Position numbers and translations under genes: made by a program. Positions 46,146-55,338 of a DNA stretch of 64,000 nt are shown here, piece after piece. A model generated the notes under the pieces. It was not told where the DNA came from and ran no database searches. It was given only the letters and a program-made list of their open reading frames with translations. The stretch spans positions 62,001 to 126,000 of the forward strand of contig NZ_JAFEIF010000041.1 of assembly GCF_017848645.1 (NCBI RefSeq), given 5' to 3'. Origin of the DNA: Limnohabitans sp. Lineage in GTDB: Bacteria; Pseudomonadota; Gammaproteobacteria; Burkholderiales; Burkholderiaceae_C. Position 1 is the first letter of the stretch. The number at the start of each line of letters is the position of its first letter.

Positions 46146-46226
46146 ACCCTGGGTTTCTTGGGATACCCACTGTAAAGAGTCCATAGGTATTCGTTGTTAT
46201 CATGCGTCCAGTATCAAAGGCGTCAT

Positions 46227-48650
46227 GTGAAATACCTCCTTTTACCCATTTTTTGGATTCGTCAAACGCTTCAGCGCTGGCCTTTGTGGTGGCTGGGCCT
46301 CCTTTTGGCGGGCGTTTGCCTGTGGGTGGTGCTCTACACCTACCAGGCCAGCGAGCGTATGGTGCGCCAATACGCCACCGAAAGTGCGCAGGCCCATGCC
46401 GTGAGCCTCACGCAATTTCGCAATTTCTACACCGATCAGATCGTGCCCCGCGCCATGGAGGCGGGCGTGCATGTGACGCACGACTATAAAAATCGGAAAA
46501 ATACACTGCCTTTGCCTGCCACCTTGACGCTGGATTTGGGGCATTACCTGTCCAAGGTGGATGGCGGCACCCAGGTGCGGCTGTACAGCGAAAAGCCCTT
46601 CCCTTGGCGCGTGCAAGAGCGTCAACTCGATGACTTTCAACGCCAGGCCCTGCAGCATCTGAAAGAAAAGCCGGATGTGCCTTTTGTGCGCGAGGAGATC
46701 CTCAACGGCGAGCGGGTATTGCGCTACGCCCAAGCCGACCGCATGACGCTGCGCTGCGTGGCCTGCCACAACAGTTACCCCAGCTCACCCCGCACCGACT
46801 GGAAAACCGGCGATGTGCGTGGCGCCCTGGAGGTGGTGCTGCCCGTCTCGCAGTGGCAAACCACCAGCACTGGCATCCTCAACCGCACCTTTGTGGTCCT
46901 GTTGGCGGTGCTCTTTTTGGGTCTGCTGCTGGTGTGGTGGACGGTGCGGCGATTCCGCCAGGCCTTGCTCACGTCGCGCAAATTGTCGACCGAGCGGCGT
47001 GCGGCGATTGAGCAGCTGAGCGAAGAAATCAACGAGCGCAAGCAAATAGAGCGGCAAATGCGCTTGAGCGAAAGCAAGTTGCAAAGCATTTTCAAGTCGG
47101 TGCCCGAGGCCATTGTGGTGGCCGATGCCCAAGGTTTGATCGTGCAGTGCAATGCCGCCACCGAGGCCATCTTCGGTTACACCTCCGAGGAGCTCAACGG
47201 CCAGAAACTGGACATGCTGATGGGACCCGAGGATGGGGGGCGGCATGACGATTACATGCAGACCTACCAACGCACGGGTGAAAAGAAGATCATCAACCAG
47301 CCGCGCGTGCTCCATGGTCGTCGCAAAGATGGCCAATTGTTCTCGCTGCGCCTGACCATCAGCGAGATGCGGGTGGACGAGGAGGTGCATTTTGTCGGGG
47401 TGATGCAGGACTTCACGGCCATTGAAAATGCCCAGCGGATGCTCATCGAGGCCAAGGAAAAGGCAGAGCAGGACAACCGCATGCGCGGTGAATTCCTGGC
47501 CAACATGAGCCATGAAATCCGCACCCCCATGAACGGCATCGTGGGCATGACCGAACTGGCCATGGACACCCAGGACAAGGCGGCGCAAAAGGAATACCTG
47601 ACTCTGGCGCGCGACTCGGCCAACCACTTGCTGCACATCATCAACCAGATTCTGGATTTTTCGAAAATCGAAGCCCAGGCGTTGGAGCTGGAGCTGCTCA
47701 AGGTCAGTCCGGGTCAATTGATCCACGACACCAGCCGTTCCCTGGAGCAGTTGGCCCGTGTCAAGGGCATCGATCTGCAGGTGGACATTTCAGCGGCGGT
47801 GCCCGAATGGGCCTGGATGGATCCGGTGCGCATGCGCCAGGTCTTGACCAACCTGATTGGCAATGCCATCAAGTTCACCGAAGTCGGTGCGGTCACCGTG
47901 GCCGCGCAAGCCGTGCCCGGCCAGGACGCGGACCACTGCGTGTTGCGCATCAGCATCACCGACACAGGCATTGGTTTTGATCCGTCTCGCACGGCGGCGC
48001 TGTTCAGCCCCTTCACCCAAGGCGATGGCTCGGTCACGCGCTCGTTCGGGGGCACGGGCCTGGGCCTGGCCATCACCCGTCGACTGGTGCATTTGATGGG
48101 CGGTGAAATCAGCGCCAACGGGCAGCCCGACCTGGGCGCTTGCTTCACAGTGACCTTGCCGGTCGAAAAAACCAGTTTGGATGCCGACGACCAAAGCGCA
48201 GCATCTGGCCAGACCTCGGACCTGAGTTTGAGCCCGGTTTACCAAAAACCGATCTCGGTGTTGCTCGTGGAGGACCACGACATCAACCGCAAGCTGGCCG
48301 AGATCATGCTGCAGCGCATGGGTTACCGTTACGTCTCTGCCTGTGATGGTTTGCAGGCGCTGGATGTGCTGGAGAAAGACCGATTCGACGTGGTCCTGAT
48401 GGACGTGATGATGCCGGTCATGGATGGCATCACCGCCCTCAAGCTGCTGCGTGAGCGGGAGGCTGAACAAGGCCGAAGAACCCGCGTCCTCATGGTCACG
48501 GCCCACGCCATGACCGGTGACCGTGAGCGTTTCCTGGGGGCGGGGGCGGACGGCTATGTGTCCAAGCCCATGTCACAGGCGGCGTTGCAAAAGGAAATTG
48601 AGCGGGTGCTGAATGTGCCCCATGCTGCTGAGGGCGACGCACCGAACTGA
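46227..48650 (+). CDS. Hybrid sensor histidine kinase/response regulator with DUF3365-type haem-like sensor
   Basis: The protein begins with a membrane helix, then a periplasmic DUF3365/Tll0287-like domain with a CxxCH haem-c motif (CVACHN, C177-H181), and a second helix (near 215-240). A PAS domain (about 285-400), HisKA with H429 in FLANMSHEIRTPMNGIVGM, a HATPase_c domain (GTGLGLAITRRL) and a receiver with D726 in VVLMDVMMPVMDG follow. It may sense redox state, NO or a gas through the haem. I prefer GTG 46227 (AAAGG six bases upstream); TTG 46194 is the track start. No cognate regulator is adjacent. Confidence 0.87.
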   Translation: MKYLLLPIFWIRQTLQRWPLWWLGLLLAGVCLWVVLYTYQASERMVRQYATESAQAHAVSLTQFRNFYTDQIVPRAMEAGVHVTHDYKNRKNTLPLPATLTLDLGHYLSKVDGGTQVRLYSEKPFPWRVQERQLDDFQRQALQHLKEKPDVPFVREEILNGERVLRYAQADRMTLRCVACHNSYPSSPRTDWKTGDVRGALEVVLPVSQWQTTSTGILNRTFVVLLAVLFLGLLLVWWTVRRFRQALLTSRKLSTERRAAIEQLSEEINERKQIERQMRLSESKLQSIFKSVPEAIVVADAQGLIVQCNAATEAIFGYTSEELNGQKLDMLMGPEDGGRHDDYMQTYQRTGEKKIINQPRVLHGRRKDGQLFSLRLTISEMRVDEEVHFVGVMQDFTAIENAQRMLIEAKEKAEQDNRMRGEFLANMSHEIRTPMNGIVGMTELAMDTQDKAAQKEYLTLARDSANHLLHIINQILDFSKIEAQALELELLKVSPGQLIHDTSRSLEQLARVKGIDLQVDISAAVPEWAWMDPVRMRQVLTNLIGNAIKFTEVGAVTVAAQAVPGQDADHCVLRISITDTGIGFDPSRTAALFSPFTQGDGSVTRSFGGTGLGLAITRRLVHLMGGEISANGQPDLGACFTVTLPVEKTSLDADDQSAASGQTSDLSLSPVYQKPISVLLVEDHDINRKLAEIMLQRMGYRYVSACDGLQALDVLEKDRFDVVLMDVMMPVMDGITALKLLREREAEQGRRTRVLMVTAHAMTGDRERFLGAGADGYVSKPMSQAALQKEIERVLNVPHAAEGDAPN

Positions 48651-48671
48651 TTTTTGGTTGGCTGATGAGGG

Positions 48672-48698
48672 CCCCCAGCGCAAGACAGCGCTGAGGGG
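48672..48698. other. Hairpin between convergent kinase and D-aminoacylase genes
   Basis: CCCCCAGCGC and GCGCTGAGGGG pair with one bulge around AAGACA. It lies in the 70-base convergent gap without a T-tract; a bidirectional transcription end is possible. Confidence 0.35.
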
Positions 48699-48720
48699 GA
48701 TTCGCTGATGCTTGGCGGCG

Positions 48721-50430
48721 TCAGCTTTTTTGGCCGGCCCGCATGAGTTGACCCGGCAAAGCGCCAGTGGCTTGCTGGTTTTCAAAGATGGGCTGGCCAG
48801 CCACCAAGGTGGCGATGTAGCCATCGCAGCGCTGGGTCAGGCGCCGCCCGCCTGCGGGCAGGTCGTACACCATTTCGGGGGCGTACAGGCGCAGTTTGTC
48901 GTAGTCGATGATGTTGATGTCGGCTTTCTTGCCCACTTGCAGTGTGCCCCGGTCCTGCATGCCGTAGAGGCGGGCCGTGTCATGTGTCTGGCGCTTGACC
49001 ATGGCTTCCACGCTGAATGTGCCGCCCCGGGTGCGCGAACGGCTCCAGTGCGTCAACATGAAGGTGGGCATGCTCACGTCGCAGATGTAGTTGCAGTGCG
49101 CGCCGCCATCCGACAGGCTGTTGACGGTCACATCGGTCTGCAGCCATTCTTGCAGGTGGTCCAGATTGCCGTAGGAGTAGTTGAAGCTCGGGTAATAGAG
49201 CATGGCCATGCCATCGCGTTCCATCATCAGGTCATAGACGATTTCCAGGCCGCTGCGGCCCTGGGCTTGCATCATGGCCTGCACGCTTTCGCTGGCTTCG
49301 GGCTCGTAGTCCGGGTTGTCGGCCAGGCGGTAGATTTTGTGGAAGTTGCCAAACATGGTGCGCATGCGCTCGTCGGTGCGCAGGCGTTCGCCGGTCAGGA
49401 TGGACTGGCGTACTTCAGGCTGGCGCAGCCGTGCGATGCGCTCGGGCCAGGGCAGCTTGGCGATCTCCAGATAGACCGGGCTCACGATGAAGGGGTGCAA
49501 GCTGCTGTGCCACGAAAACAGCAGGCCCACAGGGCGGCCGCAGATGCCGCCATACAGGGGGATGTCTTGTTGGTGGGCGTCTTTCAGGGTGCCCAGAATC
49601 TCTTTCCACAAATCGGGTGCCGGGTCGGTTTGCTGCAAGTTAAAGAGCACGGGCAGCTTGTTTTTGAGGGCCAGATTGCGCATCCACGGAATCTCGTGGT
49701 GCATGGAGATGTGGTTGGACGTCATCTGAAACACGCCGTGACCCACCTCGCCCAGCACTTGGCCCAGGGTGGAAATTTCTTCGCCCGTGGCAAAGGTGCC
49801 TGGCGGGTATTTGCGCTGGTCGTATTTGTGCAAAAAGGTGCGTGAGGTGGAAAAACCAAACGCGCCAGCCTTGAGCGCCTCGCGCACAATGGCGCACATC
49901 TCGAACAGGTCGTCCGGTGTGGTCTCATCGTGCTGGATGCCGCGTTCGCCCATCACATAGGCCCGCACGGCCGAGTGGGGGATTTGCGTGGCGATGTCCA
50001 GGGCCTTGGGGCGGCGTGCCAGGGCATCCATGTATTCGGGAAAGCTTTCCCAATCCCACTGGATGCCTTCGGACAGCACCGCACCGGGGATGTCCTCCAC
50101 GCCCTCCATGACCGAGATCAGCCAGTCGCGCTTGTCGGGCTTGACCGGGGCAAAGCCCATGCCGCAGTTGCCCATGACCACGCTGGTCACGCCGTGCGCC
50201 GTGGAGGGTGAGAGGTAGGGGTCCCAGGTGGCCTGGCCGTCGTAGTGGGTGTGGATGTCGATCCAGCCGGGTGTGACCAGGGCGCCTTGGGCGTCGAGGG
50301 TGCGGCGGGCTGGGCCTGCCTTGCCACCCACCTGGCTGATGACGCCTTGGTCGATGGCGATGTCGCCTGCTTGGGCGGGTGCGCCGGTGCCGTCAATGAG
50401 GCTGCCGCCGCGAATCACGAGATCGTGCAT
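48721..50430 (-). CDS. D-aminoacylase/N-acyl-D-amino-acid deacylase family amidohydrolase
   Basis: The 569-residue amidohydrolase starts with the typical DLVIRGGSLIDGTGAPAQ beta-sandwich and has the metal-binding DIHTHYDGQ, VMGNCGMGFAPV and a C-terminal IIDYDKLRL-like return to the sandwich. These features match D-aminoacylases, which release D-amino acids from N-acyl forms; related family members act on dihydropyrimidine-like or other amides. It lies 31 bases after a Bug-type solute-binding protein on the same strand, so an imported amide or carboxylate may be its substrate. Confidence 0.82.
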   Translation of the reverse strand: MHDLVIRGGSLIDGTGAPAQAGDIAIDQGVISQVGGKAGPARRTLDAQGALVTPGWIDIHTHYDGQATWDPYLSPSTAHGVTSVVMGNCGMGFAPVKPDKRDWLISVMEGVEDIPGAVLSEGIQWDWESFPEYMDALARRPKALDIATQIPHSAVRAYVMGERGIQHDETTPDDLFEMCAIVREALKAGAFGFSTSRTFLHKYDQRKYPPGTFATGEEISTLGQVLGEVGHGVFQMTSNHISMHHEIPWMRNLALKNKLPVLFNLQQTDPAPDLWKEILGTLKDAHQQDIPLYGGICGRPVGLLFSWHSSLHPFIVSPVYLEIAKLPWPERIARLRQPEVRQSILTGERLRTDERMRTMFGNFHKIYRLADNPDYEPEASESVQAMMQAQGRSGLEIVYDLMMERDGMAMLYYPSFNYSYGNLDHLQEWLQTDVTVNSLSDGGAHCNYICDVSMPTFMLTHWSRSRTRGGTFSVEAMVKRQTHDTARLYGMQDRGTLQVGKKADINIIDYDKLRLYAPEMVYDLPAGGRRLTQRCDGYIATLVAGQPIFENQQATGALPGQLMRAGQKS

Positions 50431-50461
50431 GGGGAAATTCCTGTGGTGATGGGGGAGAAGT

Positions 50462-51475
50462 TCAGTCGAGCTTGAGGTTCAGGCGTTTGATGACGGCACC
50501 CCAGCGTTCGTGGTCGCGCTTGACGATGCGGGCAAACTCTTCAGGTCCAGCACCGCTGACTTCATTGCCCTGGGTGGTGATCATTTGGCTCACCTCGGTC
50601 GATTTCAAGGCGCGGCCCATGGCGTCAGAGACTTTTTTGGCCAGGGCAGGCGACATGTTGCCAGGGGCAAAAAAGCCCTGCCAGCCCACAATGTCGATGC
50701 CCTCCACCCCAGCCTCGGTCATGGTGGGCAAGTCGGGCAGGACACTCAAGCGCTTGTCGGCAGCAACCGCCAGGAGCTTGAATCGACCCGCCTTGGCGCC
50801 CTCCACAGCGGTGGCGGTGCCGTCAAAGTAAAACTGCACATCGCCTGCCATCAGGGCCCGTGTGGCGTCTGGCGTGCCTTTGTAGGGCACATGCACCATC
50901 TGGGTGTTGCTGCGCATCATCAGCATTTCGGCATTCAGGTGCGAGGTCGAGCCCTGGCTGAAGGAGGCGAAGTTGAGTTTGCCAGGGTTGCTGCGTGCAA
51001 AGTTGAGCATGTCGCGCACCGAGTTGAAGGGCGACTCCTTGTTGACCACCAGCACTGTGGCGGAGCGGGCCACTTGGGTGATGGGCGTGAAGTCCTTGAA
51101 CGGGTCGTAGGGCAGTTTGCTGTACAGATGCGGGTTCTGGGTGTGGGTGACCACGATGGTGTACAGCAGGGTGTGACCGTCGTTGGCCGCGCGTGCCACG
51201 TCCTGTGCACCGATCAGCGTTCCCGCGCCGGGCTTGTTGTCCACGACAAAGTTGCCGCCGGTGTCTTCGCTCAATTTGCGCGCAATCGTGCGGGCCAGCC
51301 CATCAGAACCAGAGCCGGCAGGGAACGGCACCACGATGCGCACGGGTTTGCCGGGTGTGGGCCACTGAGGCTCCTGTGCCATGGCCGGTGCACTGCTCAC
51401 GCCCCAGGCCAAGAGCATCAGGGCCGTCAATTGCCGGCGAACTGGTTGCAGCGATTCGTTCTTGCGAAAGTTCAT
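50462..51475 (-). CDS. Bug-family tripartite tricarboxylate transporter substrate-binding protein
   Basis: The 337-residue periplasmic protein has a signal peptide (basic start, LTALMLLAWGVSSAPAMAQ, cleavage after AMA-Q) and the Bug fold features PVRIVVPFPAGSGSDGLAR, the NKPGAGTLIGA loop and VPYKGTPDATRALMAGDVQ. Bug proteins bind carboxylates and feed TTT transporters or sensory systems; they are greatly expanded in Burkholderiales. No TctA/TctB genes are adjacent. It probably forms an operon with the D-aminoacylase and is divergent from a LysR regulator. Confidence 0.9.
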   Translation of the reverse strand: MNFRKNESLQPVRRQLTALMLLAWGVSSAPAMAQEPQWPTPGKPVRIVVPFPAGSGSDGLARTIARKLSEDTGGNFVVDNKPGAGTLIGAQDVARAANDGHTLLYTIVVTHTQNPHLYSKLPYDPFKDFTPITQVARSATVLVVNKESPFNSVRDMLNFARSNPGKLNFASFSQGSTSHLNAEMLMMRSNTQMVHVPYKGTPDATRALMAGDVQFYFDGTATAVEGAKAGRFKLLAVAADKRLSVLPDLPTMTEAGVEGIDIVGWQGFFAPGNMSPALAKKVSDAMGRALKSTEVSQMITTQGNEVSGAGPEEFARIVKRDHERWGAVIKRLNLKLD

Positions 51476-51588
51476 TTTTGTCTCCTGTTGTGGTGGTGGG
51501 ATGGCTGGCCAAGGACGCCGTGATCAAAGCCGTGGGCTGTCACCTGCAGCGCATCAAAGCTCAGCTTAGAGGCTTGCAGTGTTAAAAA

Positions 51589-51615
51589 CAATTGCAAAAT
51601 AATATGAAGCAATTG
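51589..51615. promoter_or_regulatory. Candidate LysR operator
   Basis: CAATTGC-N13-GCAATTG is a perfect 7-bp inverted repeat in the 150-base divergent region between the Bug gene and the LysR gene, 11 bases before the LysR ATG. The TTGC...GCAA form fits LysR-type sites with autoregulation. Confidence 0.5.
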
Positions 51616-51625
51616 ACTATTTTTT

Positions 51626-52552
51626 ATGTTGAACCTCAAACGCTTGGAACACCTGGTCGTCATCGCGCAAGAGCATTCGTTCTTGAAGGCTGCCCAGCGC
51701 TTGCACCTGACACCCCCGGCGCTGACCCGCAGCATCCAGACGCTGGAGAGCACTTTAGGTCTGGCGTTGCTCAACCGATCCCATGAGGGGGTCAGCCTCA
51801 CCGATGCGGGCCAGCTCGTGGTGCAGCGGGCCAACCGTCTTTTGGGGGATGCGCAGAACCTCAAAAATGAAGCAGACCAGTTGCGCGGCGTGCAGACCGG
51901 GCAGGTGAACTTCGGGGTCGGGGTTTTTCCGGCTGCGGCTTTTTTGACGGGGGTCTTGATCCACCAGGCCCGCGAGCGTCCGGGGCTCAAAGTCCAGGTG
52001 GACATTGGCAGCTGGCAGAGGTTGTTGGGCAAGCTCGAACGCCATGAACTCGATTTTGTGGTGGCCCTGACCCAGAGCTTGCCGCCGCCGCAGGATTTTC
52101 AGATTCAAGCCTTGCCCAGCCAGCGGTTTGCTTTTTTTGTCCGAACGGGGCATCCCTTGTTGGCGATGGGCGCGGTCAGGCAGTTGGCGGCTTTTCGGAC
52201 CTATGGTTTGATGGGGCCCCAGCTGCCGCGCAAGGCCCAGGAAAACCTGTGCGCTTTGTACGGCATCGAGGATGTGCAGGCCTTGCCCATGGCGCTGGTT
52301 TGTGACGAGATCCATGTGCTGCAAGCCGTGGTGGCTGCCAGTGACCATGTGTTGCTGGCCACGCACGAGGGCATGCACAGCTGTCTGACACAAGGGCGTG
52401 TGCAGGTCTTGCGCCACGTGCAGTACGCACAGGCCCAGCCAGTCGGTATTTCTGTGGTTCACCACCGCCAGCGCAGCTTGTCCCCGGCGGCGGCCTGGTT
52501 TGTCGAGTTGATCGGCCAGTCTCTGAGCGGTCAGTGGCCGCCTGAGGGCTAG
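51626..52552 (+). CDS. LysR family transcriptional regulator
   Basis: The 308-residue protein has the LysR winged-helix N-terminus (LKRLEHLVVIAQEHSFLKAAQRLHLTPPALTRSIQTLE; residues 3-62) and a periplasmic-binding-protein-like effector domain. It is divergent from the Bug/D-aminoacylase operon, which it most likely controls, with a perfect inverted repeat near its own start. The effector is unknown. Confidence 0.9.
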   Translation: MLNLKRLEHLVVIAQEHSFLKAAQRLHLTPPALTRSIQTLESTLGLALLNRSHEGVSLTDAGQLVVQRANRLLGDAQNLKNEADQLRGVQTGQVNFGVGVFPAAAFLTGVLIHQARERPGLKVQVDIGSWQRLLGKLERHELDFVVALTQSLPPPQDFQIQALPSQRFAFFVRTGHPLLAMGAVRQLAAFRTYGLMGPQLPRKAQENLCALYGIEDVQALPMALVCDEIHVLQAVVAASDHVLLATHEGMHSCLTQGRVQVLRHVQYAQAQPVGISVVHHRQRSLSPAAAWFVELIGQSLSGQWPPEG

Positions 52553-52593
52553 CCCGCCCGATCAGACTTGCGCGGTGGTGCGCCCGGGCCCCA

Positions 52594-53514
52594 TCAGGGT
52601 GCGGCCTTGGGCAGGATGCCCGGCCTGAAATTGACCAGCAAGGCCAGCAAAGTCAGCAAGATGCCCGCCCACTGCCAAGCGGTGATGACCTCTTGCAAGG
52701 CGAAAGCCCCTGCAGCCAGGCCGACCACCGGCACCCCCAGGCTCAAAGGCGCCACCTGGTTGGCCGGGTGGCGTTTGAGCAGACCTGTCCACAAGGCGTA
52801 AGCGATCACGGTGGCAAACCAGCCCAGGTACAGCACACTGGCCCAGCTGAGCCAGCTCACTTGCGCCAGGTGCGCCCAGCTCAAAGGCGGGTCCAGTTGC
52901 CAGCTCAGCAGCATGAAGGGCAGGATGGGCAAGGCCGAACTCCACACCACAAAGGCCACCGGGTCCAGGCTTTGGCCTGGTTTGCAGGCCTGCTGGGCTT
53001 GGCGTGCGACGATGTTGGACGCAGCCCACATGGCCGCAGCAGCCAGGTTCAGGGCCAGTCCCGCCCAGGTCACGCCCACCGATGAGCCCGCCAGGATGCC
53101 CAAACCAAAGCAGGTCAGCGCCAGGCCCCCCAGGCCCAGGCTGTACCTTTGGTGGCGGGCCAGTTTTTCTTGCAACAGGACCAGGCCGAACAGCGCCGTG
53201 AAAAACACCTGGGTTTGCATCAGCACCGAGGCCAGCGATGCGGTCATGCCCACCTTGAGCGCCAGGAACAGCAAGCCGAACTGCCCCAAGCCCTGGCACA
53301 AGCCATACAACACCACCCACTGCCAAGGGATGGCAGGCGGGCGGATGAGCAGCAGCAGTGTCAAAGCAGCCGCCATGTAACGACCAGCGCCCAGCTGCAA
53401 AGGCGTGAAGTCTTGCAGGCCGAACTTCATGGCCACAAAGTTGGTGCCCCATATGGCGATCACGCCCAAGGCTGCGAGGTAGTCTTTGGATGTGAAGGGT
53501 GAAGCAGAACTCAT
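52594..53514 (-). CDS. EamA/DMT family transporter
   Basis: The 306-residue membrane protein has ten helices in two EamA repeats, starting DYLAALGVIAIWGTNFVAMKFGLQDFTP, with the second repeat around NLAAAAMWAASNIVARQ. It resembles RhaT/EamA exporters of amino acids or other metabolites. ATG 53514 is used because the first 31 codons of the track ORF are not conserved in type. It is convergent with LysR and lies 129 bases downstream of the benzoate-CoA ligase on the same strand. Substrate is unknown. Confidence 0.86.
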   Translation of the reverse strand: MSSASPFTSKDYLAALGVIAIWGTNFVAMKFGLQDFTPLQLGAGRYMAAALTLLLLIRPPAIPWQWVVLYGLCQGLGQFGLLFLALKVGMTASLASVLMQTQVFFTALFGLVLLQEKLARHQRYSLGLGGLALTCFGLGILAGSSVGVTWAGLALNLAAAAMWAASNIVARQAQQACKPGQSLDPVAFVVWSSALPILPFMLLSWQLDPPLSWAHLAQVSWLSWASVLYLGWFATVIAYALWTGLLKRHPANQVAPLSLGVPVVGLAAGAFALQEVITAWQWAGILLTLLALLVNFRPGILPKAAP

Positions 53515-53643
53515 GCGGGCAGGTGTCTCGAAAAACCAGGCTCGCAGCCGTGTGAGAGCCAAAAAAAGCCACGGTGTGCTGAACGTGGCATCGCATGATA
53601 AGGACACGTCTGCCCAAGACCTGAGCCTTGGGCGACGCCCGCC

Positions 53644-55209
53644 TCAGGGTGCGTTCTTTTCCAGATCGCGCAAGCGAAAGCGCTGGATCTTGCCCGTGGC
53701 GGTCTTGGGCAACTCGGCCACAAACTCGATGAAACGCGGGTACTTGTAGGGGGCCAGGCGCTCCTTCACGAACGCCTTGACCTCGTCTTGTGTCAGGCTC
53801 TGGCCCGCCTTCAGCACGATGAAGGCTTTGGTCTTGGTCAGGCCGTCGGTGTCTTCCTTGCCGATCACGGCGGCTTCAAGAACAGCGGGGTGTTGCACCA
53901 GCGTGGACTCGACCTCAAAAGGCGATACGTAAATGCCGCTGACCTTGAGCATGTCGTCGTTGCGGCCCGCGTAGGTGTAGTAGCCGTCGGCATCACGCGT
54001 GTATTTGTCGCCGCTTTTGGTCCAGACGCCCTGGAAGGTGTCGCGGGTTTTCTCGCGGTTGTTCCAGTACATCAGGGCGCTGCTGGGGCCCTGGATGTAC
54101 AGATCGCCAATCTCGTCGTGGCCAGTGACCACGCTGCCATCTTCGTTGCGCAGCTGCACTTCGTAGCCGGGTACTGCTTTGCCGGTGGTGCCGTAACGCA
54201 CGTCGCCCGGGCGGTTGGACAAGAAGACATGCAGCATTTCGGTCGAGCCAATGCCGTCGATGATGTCGCAGCCAAAGTGCGCAGACCAGCGCTCGGCAAT
54301 GTCGCGGGGCAGTGCCTCGCCCGCTGACGAACACAAGCGCAAGGCCACTTGGCTTTTGGCAGGTAACTCAGGGTTGGCCAGCATGCCGCCGTAGCCGGTG
54401 GGCGCACCATAAAACACGGTGGGCTGATGCTGAACCAGGCGTTTGAAGGTGGCTTGTGGGGTGGGGCGCTCGGCCATCAGCACCACCGTGGCCCCCACAC
54501 TCAGCGGGAAAGTGAGCGCGTTGCCCAGGCCGTAGGCAAAGAACAGCTTGGCAGCCGAGAACACGGTGTCGCTTTCTTGCAGGTTCAGCACCCCTTGGCC
54601 ATACAGCTCGGCTGTCCAATACAAGTTGCCCTGGCTGTGCACGGTGCCCTTGGGTTTGCCGGTGGAGCCCGACGAATACAGCCAAAAAGCCGGTTCATCG
54701 GCCAGTGTTTGCGCGGGCAGCACCGGGGTGTTTTGCGCCACAAAGTCGGCCATGTTGAATTGGCCCTGTGCCAATGCTGTGCTTGGGCGTGAAACGACCA
54801 CTTGGCGCACTTCTGTTTTGACCAGATCCATGGCCGCTTGCAGCGTGGGCAGCAAGGCCCCCGAGACCAGTGCGGCTTGCGCCCGGCTGTTGCTCAGCAT
54901 GAAGGCATAGTCTTCGGCCGTCAGCAAGGTGTTCACGGCCACAGGTACCACGCCCGCATAGAGCGATCCCAAAAAGGCCACCACCCAATCGCTGCTGTCT
55001 TGCATGAGCAGCAGCACGCGCTCTTCGCGCCGGATGCCCATGGCCTGCAGGCCACCTGCAAAGCGGCGGATCTGCTCGGTCAGTTCGCCATAGGTCAATG
55101 TGCCCACATCGTCGATCAGGGCGGTTTTGGCTGCGCGCCCGGCGTTGGTGGCGATCAGGTGTTGGGCAAAGTTGAAGTCGGTGCTGGGGGCGGTCACAGT
55201 GCGTGTCAT
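53644..55209 (-). CDS. bclA: Benzoate-CoA ligase
   Basis: The enzyme activates benzoate to benzoyl-CoA with ATP, the entry step of the box pathway. The 521-residue ANL protein has the P-loop LYSSGSTGKPKGT, the A5 region DGIGSTEMLHVFLSNRPGDVRYGTTGKAVPGYE typical of benzoate-CoA ligases, the hinge GRNDDMLKVSGIYVSPFEVE and the C-terminal PKTATGKIQRF lysine. It lies downstream of boxD on the minus strand and beside boxR, boxC, boxB and boxA, which supports the specificity. Confidence 0.91.
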   Translation of the reverse strand: MTRTVTAPSTDFNFAQHLIATNAGRAAKTALIDDVGTLTYGELTEQIRRFAGGLQAMGIRREERVLLLMQDSSDWVVAFLGSLYAGVVPVAVNTLLTAEDYAFMLSNSRAQAALVSGALLPTLQAAMDLVKTEVRQVVVSRPSTALAQGQFNMADFVAQNTPVLPAQTLADEPAFWLYSSGSTGKPKGTVHSQGNLYWTAELYGQGVLNLQESDTVFSAAKLFFAYGLGNALTFPLSVGATVVLMAERPTPQATFKRLVQHQPTVFYGAPTGYGGMLANPELPAKSQVALRLCSSAGEALPRDIAERWSAHFGCDIIDGIGSTEMLHVFLSNRPGDVRYGTTGKAVPGYEVQLRNEDGSVVTGHDEIGDLYIQGPSSALMYWNNREKTRDTFQGVWTKSGDKYTRDADGYYTYAGRNDDMLKVSGIYVSPFEVESTLVQHPAVLEAAVIGKEDTDGLTKTKAFIVLKAGQSLTQDEVKAFVKERLAPYKYPRFIEFVAELPKTATGKIQRFRLRDLEKNAP

Positions 55210-55266
55210 GTTTTGTCTCCTCGGGATGTCCAGTCGGTGCAGATGTAATTTTGCGTGTCAGGTTTT

Positions 55267-55335
55267 TGTGGGAGGTCGCCCCTGCGACCGAATGTGGGTT
55301 TCATCAGCATTCGGCCGCAGGGGTGGTCTCCTACA
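55267..55335. repeat. REP/BIME-like inverted pair between boxD and bclA
   Basis: Two 27-base arms (55268-55294 and 55308-55334) match in 22 of 27 positions as an inverted repeat; several mismatches would be G-U pairs in RNA. Outer ends read TGTGGGAGGTC and, on the other strand, TGTAGGAGACC, which resembles the TGTRGGAG start of REP units. It fills the 129-base gap in the boxD-bclA operon. Confidence 0.6.
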
Positions 55336-55338
55336 GGG

